Part shown: positions 60,878-64,000 of the stretch, in pieces
How positions within the stretch are numbered: the first letter of the stretch is position 1
Layout of the letters: every line of letters starts with the position of its first letter
Assembly (NCBI GenBank): GCA_047608075.1
Contig: JBLKRX010000017.1
Span: 1-64,000 of the forward strand
Direction of reading: 5' to 3'
Length of the DNA stretch: 64,000 nucleotides
Source: Ferdinandcohnia humi_A
Lineage (GTDB): Bacteria > Bacillota > Bacilli > Bacillales > Bacillaceae_L
The notes under the pieces: generated by a model
What the model was told of the DNA's origin: nothing
The model's input: the letters and a program-made list of their open reading frames with translations, nothing else
Databases searched by the model: none
Program-made: the position numbers and the translations under genes

Positions 60878-61701
60878 TGAATCGATACACGAAAAGGACT
60901 TTCATATTAGAAATTTTCGTTATTTTTCTTGCAATCATCTTTCTCATCCCGTTTTACTTTGTCATCATCAATTCAGTCAAAAGCTTCTCCGAAATCTTAC
61001 TTGATGCAGCCGCATGGCCAAAGGAGTTTCTGTTTACAAATTTTATAAAGGTTTGGGAGATTATTAATTTTCCAAGAGCGTTTTGGAATTCACTCATAAT
61101 CACGGTACTAAGTAATATCGGTATTGTTGTCATTAGTTCAATGGCAGCATGGAAGCTAGTCAGAACAAGAAGCAAGCTTTCCAGTTTCCTATTTATCTTT
61201 TTCGTAGCAGCCATGGTTATTCCGTTTCAATCGGTGATGATTCCGTTAATGAAGTTGGGTGGAATTTTGGGGTTAGTCAACAGCATTCCAGGGATTATCA
61301 TTATGTATTTTGGATTTGGAGTACCGTTATCGTTATTTCTGTTCCACGGTTTTGTTAAAACAGTTCCAGTCGAAATCGAGGAATCTGCAAGAATTGATGG
61401 CTGCTCACATTTTGGGGTGTTTTGGAGAATTGTCTTCCCACTGTTAAAACCGATTACCGTAACGGTCATTATTTTAAATACATTGTGGATCTGGAATGAT
61501 TACTTGCTACCTTTACTTGTATTAACGGATGCAGAGCTACGAACCATTCCTTTAGCAACAAGTTCTTTCTTCGCGCAATATACGAAACAATGGGATATGG
61601 GCTTAGCAGCTCTTGTTCTTGGGGTAGCTCCAATTATAGTATTCTTCCTTTTCTTACAAAAACATATTATTAAAGGGATTGCTTCGGGATCGATTAAGTA
61701 A
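60877..61701 (+). CDS. Carbohydrate ABC transporter permease (MalG type)
   Basis: A 274-residue permease with six helices and the EAA loop ESARIDGCSHFGVFWRIVFPL. It pairs with the MalF-type permease encoded just upstream (1-nt overlap). Belongs to the CUT1 class that takes up oligosaccharides and glycosides. Followed after 60 nt by the binding protein gene. Confidence 0.92.
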   Translation: MNRYTKRTFILEIFVIFLAIIFLIPFYFVIINSVKSFSEILLDAAAWPKEFLFTNFIKVWEIINFPRAFWNSLIITVLSNIGIVVISSMAAWKLVRTRSKLSSFLFIFFVAAMVIPFQSVMIPLMKLGGILGLVNSIPGIIIMYFGFGVPLSLFLFHGFVKTVPVEIEESARIDGCSHFGVFWRIVFPLLKPITVTVIILNTLWIWNDYLLPLLVLTDAELRTIPLATSSFFAQYTKQWDMGLAALVLGVAPIIVFFLFLQKHIIKGIASGSIK

Positions 61702-61710
61702 TGATTATAC

Positions 61711-61729
61711 TTTTTGTATAATACAAAAA
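61711..61729 (+). other. AT-rich perfect palindrome between permease and binding protein genes
   Basis: TTTTTGTAT-A-ATACAAAAA. It may help set the higher level of the binding protein relative to the permeases, or be chance in AT-rich DNA. Confidence 0.35.
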
Positions 61730-61761
61730 TTCAATATGACCATGAAGAAGGGGGAAATGTA

Positions 61762-63045
61762 ATGAAACGCATACTGCTCTTGCTAACAATGGTACTGGTA
61801 GTTGGAATTTTTGCAGCATGTTCGAGTAAAGACTCATCTAGTTCAGGATCAGAGGATGATGGTGGTGAAAAAGAGGGAGAAAAAATCACCCTAAACCTCA
61901 TGCAGTTTAAGGTTGAAATCGCTGACCAGCTTCAGGCAATGATCGATGAATATGAAAAAGAACATCCAAATATTGAGATTAAGCTTGAAACAGTTGGTGG
62001 AGGGGCTGACTATGGTGCTGCCTTAAAAGCAAAGTTTGCTTCTGGTGAAGAACCTGACATTTTTAACAATGGTGGGTTTAAAGAGCTAGAGCTTTGGAAA
62101 GAACGTTTAGCTGACCTTTCAAATGAGCCATGGGTAGAGCATGTCCTTCCAATCGGTAAGGTTCCAATGACTGATACGGATGGTAAGCTATATGGAATGC
62201 CTGTAAACTTAGAAGGCTATGGATTTGTGTATAACAAAGACTTATTTGAAAAAGCAGGAATTACAGAGCCTCCTAAAACCTTCTCTGAGTTAAAGGCTGC
62301 TGCTGAAAAGCTTGAGGCTGCAGGGATTACTCCTTTCGCTGCAGGTTATGGAGAATGGTGGGTAGTTGGACAGCATTTACTTAATATCCCGTTTGCTCAA
62401 CAAGATGATCCAGTTGCATTTATTGAAGGATTATATGCTGGTACAGAAAAATTCGTAGGAAATAAGCATTTTGAAGACTTCAAGAATGTACTAGACTTAG
62501 AATTAAAGTATGCAAATGATAATCCTCTTACAACTGATTACAATACACAGGTTACGTTATTTGCCTCTGGTGAAACTGCCATGCTTCAACAAGGTAACTG
62601 GACAGAGAATATGATTTATGAAGTGAATCCGGAAATTAATATGGGCTTCTTACCAATTGCGATGACAGATGATGAAGCCTCTGCAAATCGTTTACCAGTA
62701 GGGGTTCCGAATAACTGGGTTGTGAATAAAAACTCTGAGCACCTACAGGAAGCAAAGGATTTCTTGAACTGGATGGTATCCTCTGATACAGGTAAACGCT
62801 ATATTACAGAGGAATTCGCGTTTATTCCAGCATTCGATAACATCGAACCAACAGGATTAGGAGATTTAGGTCTATCGATTTTAGAATACTCGAAGGATGA
62901 TAAAACGGTCCCTTGGACTTGGTTCAGATGGCCAGATGGTGCAAACATGGAAAAGGCAGCTGCGATTCAAGAATATGCAGCCGGAAAAATCGATTATGAA
63001 ACGCTTTTAACGCGTTTCCAAGAAACATGGGATAATTTAAAATAA
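61762..63045 (+). CDS. Carbohydrate ABC transporter substrate-binding lipoprotein
   Basis: A 427-residue lipoprotein of the CUT1 (MalE-like, family 1) type. Signal peptide with lipobox IFAAC (Cys about 20), a Ser/Asp/Glu-rich linker, then the two-lobed binding domain (NLMQFKVEIADQLQAMIDEYEKEHP, DIFNNGGFKELELW, LNWMVSSDTGKRYITEEFAFIPA). ATG 61762 is chosen by the AAGGGGGAA box and the signal peptide. Its place after the permeases, rather than first, is less common. Confidence 0.9.
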   Translation: MKRILLLLTMVLVVGIFAACSSKDSSSSGSEDDGGEKEGEKITLNLMQFKVEIADQLQAMIDEYEKEHPNIEIKLETVGGGADYGAALKAKFASGEEPDIFNNGGFKELELWKERLADLSNEPWVEHVLPIGKVPMTDTDGKLYGMPVNLEGYGFVYNKDLFEKAGITEPPKTFSELKAAAEKLEAAGITPFAAGYGEWWVVGQHLLNIPFAQQDDPVAFIEGLYAGTEKFVGNKHFEDFKNVLDLELKYANDNPLTTDYNTQVTLFASGETAMLQQGNWTENMIYEVNPEINMGFLPIAMTDDEASANRLPVGVPNNWVVNKNSEHLQEAKDFLNWMVSSDTGKRYITEEFAFIPAFDNIEPTGLGDLGLSILEYSKDDKTVPWTWFRWPDGANMEKAAAIQEYAAGKIDYETLLTRFQETWDNLK

Positions 63046-63070
63046 AATTATGAAACTTCCCTTTCATTTT

Positions 63071-63105
63071 AGAAAGCATGTCTGTACCAGATGTGCTTTC
63101 TATTT
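63071..63105 (+). terminator. Hairpin between binding protein and kinase genes
   Basis: AGAAAGCA (63071-63078) and TGCTTTCT (63094-63101) around a partly paired loop, followed by ATTTTAT. It may end most transcripts after the binding protein and let some reach the kinase gene. Confidence 0.6.
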
Positions 63106-63131
63106 TATACTTATAAAAGGGGAGGTGTCTT

Positions 63132-64000
63132 TTGTTTAAGAAAAGTATTAGAAACAAACTAATCGCATTATTATTACTTACGACAATTGTACCTTTTGGA
63201 ACCTCGATTGCAGTTACATATTATCATATAAAAGCTTCTTTGAGAGACCAAATCGTACAAGAAAATCGAAACCTCTTATATCAAGGGAAGGTTAATCTGG
63301 AAAGCTATATAAGTGAACTTAGTGGTCTTTCTTTAACCCTTTATAATAATCCGAATTTCCTTAATTTTTTGAAATCAGCAAATAATAATTACACGGCGAT
63401 GGATACGGTAAAAGACATCCTCCAAACAATTTTGCATACAGAAGAGAATATTGAAAGGGTATACATCTCCTTTGCACAAGATGACCGAATCGTTTCCATT
63501 TCCAAGCAATCAGCTGTTGTTTTTTCTACACGATCACAGGATGTTAATTTTGAAGCCTTTGAAAAAGCAAAAAATAGTCCTAGCAAGCTGTATATTGAGC
63601 CAATTCATTTTCAAAATGAAGTTGACACAGTCATCAATGTTAAGAGACCGAAGCCTGTTGTCTCTATACACCGTTCATTCATCAACACTCCTTCAGACGA
63701 GGTGCTAGCGTATATCTCATTAGAATTCACACCTGATAAAATTTTTGAGTTAAGTAAAAACCTGTACAACAAAGAAAACGAGGAGTTTTACATCATAACA
63801 CCTGAAGGAAATCTCATTTATCGTTCTAGCCTAAATACCTTACCAAATGAAAAAAAACAAGAATGGATTGGACCACTTGTAAATACAAATGAAGAGCAAG
63901 GGGCAATGGAGTGGAAAGATGCATTCTTTGATGGAGTAATGATTTATAATAAGCTTCCTCAGCCAGCAGGGGGATGGATGTTAGTAAAAAGAATTCCTTA
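63132..64000 (+). CDS. YesM-type sensor histidine kinase, cut by the window end
   Basis: An open frame from TTG 63132, with GGAGGTG about 5 nt upstream, runs to the window edge (about 289 codons seen). It begins with a membrane helix (about 10-32, IALLLLTTIVPFGTS) and an extracellular Cache-like sensor (LRDQIVQENRNLLYQGK, VVSIHRSFINTPSDEVLAYISLEF, FYIITPEGNLIYRS). The kinase part is beyond the edge. Sensors of this plan next to CUT1 importers usually belong to YesMN-type systems that switch on the sugar operon. Confidence 0.82.
   Translation, partial: MFKKSIRNKLIALLLLTTIVPFGTSIAVTYYHIKASLRDQIVQENRNLLYQGKVNLESYISELSGLSLTLYNNPNFLNFLKSANNNYTAMDTVKDILQTILHTEENIERVYISFAQDDRIVSISKQSAVVFSTRSQDVNFEAFEKAKNSPSKLYIEPIHFQNEVDTVINVKRPKPVVSIHRSFINTPSDEVLAYISLEFTPDKIFELSKNLYNKENEEFYIITPEGNLIYRSSLNTLPNEKKQEWIGPLVNTNEEQGAMEWKDAFFDGVMIYNKLPQPAGGWMLVKRIP

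Noticed and set aside
1..64000. tRNA or rRNA genes
   Set aside because: No cloverleaf with a TTCGA-type arm and no rRNA conserved segments were noticed on either strand.

Overview
The window looks like a chromosomal segment of a low-GC, endospore-forming Bacillaceae (Bacillus-like) bacterium. It has GGAGG-type ribosome binding sites, frequent TTG/GTG starts, sigma-A promoters, a GerA-type germinant receptor operon, an LPXTG surface protein with its sortase, and a cre-like CcpA site. No rRNA, tRNA, CRISPR array, transposase or prophage module was seen.

Layout. (1) 0.7-8.4 kb: a membrane-anchored alpha/beta hydrolase, a YknXYZ/MacAB-type ABC exporter, a DMT transporter and an OmpR/HisKA two-component pair. 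(2) 8.7-20 kb: an M29 aminopeptidase, a 1022-residue hybrid kinase with two different kinase modules, a response regulator with a SARP/BTAD output domain, and a sortase/LPQTG adhesin pair. The sortase promoter carries TGTTCA repeats 11 bp apart. This promoter and the start of the sortase gene recur as a decayed copy after the adhesin. (3) 20-28 kb: an MHYT-GGDEF-EAL protein, a TPR protein fused to a decayed dynamin-like GTPase, an ABC-F protein behind a macrolide-type leader peptide and attenuator, and an SRPBCC protein. (4) 28-42 kb: a cobalamin-riboswitch-controlled locus for B12 uptake, salvage and late assembly (btuF, btuC, btuD-cbiZ fusion, cbiA, cobT, cobO, cobQ, cbiB, cobD, cobU, cobS, cobC, a cobU-like gene, and a second btuF-like gene). 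No corrin-ring genes are present, so the ring must come from elsewhere in the genome or from salvaged cobinamide. (5) 42-44.4 kb: an accessory-looking cluster of two XRE regulators preceded by three copies of a TCCCGTNNACGGGA-like palindrome and followed by tiny ORFs. (6) 44.5-57.5 kb: YhaM exonuclease, a gerA-type operon, hydrolases, a macro-domain/vWA pair, a CPBP-like protein, DinB and a subtilase. (7) 57.5-64 kb: ArsR/SulP and a carbohydrate ABC importer followed by a YesM-type sensor kinase cut by the window end.

From 25 kb to 54 kb a palindromic repeat (arms about GGGACGGTTCTTCTGGTTC) occurs in eight clear intergenic copies plus decayed ones. One copy has matching changes in both arms, several have short tandem duplications at the edge, and one supplies the end of a reading frame.

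The strongest regulatory find is at 25.44-25.95 kb: a near-consensus promoter, a 13-codon leader almost identical to the ErmD leader with its Arg-Leu-Arg stall motif, and mutually exclusive hairpins ending in a T-run, placed before an ABC-F gene. All product calls come from reading motifs; no database search was run.
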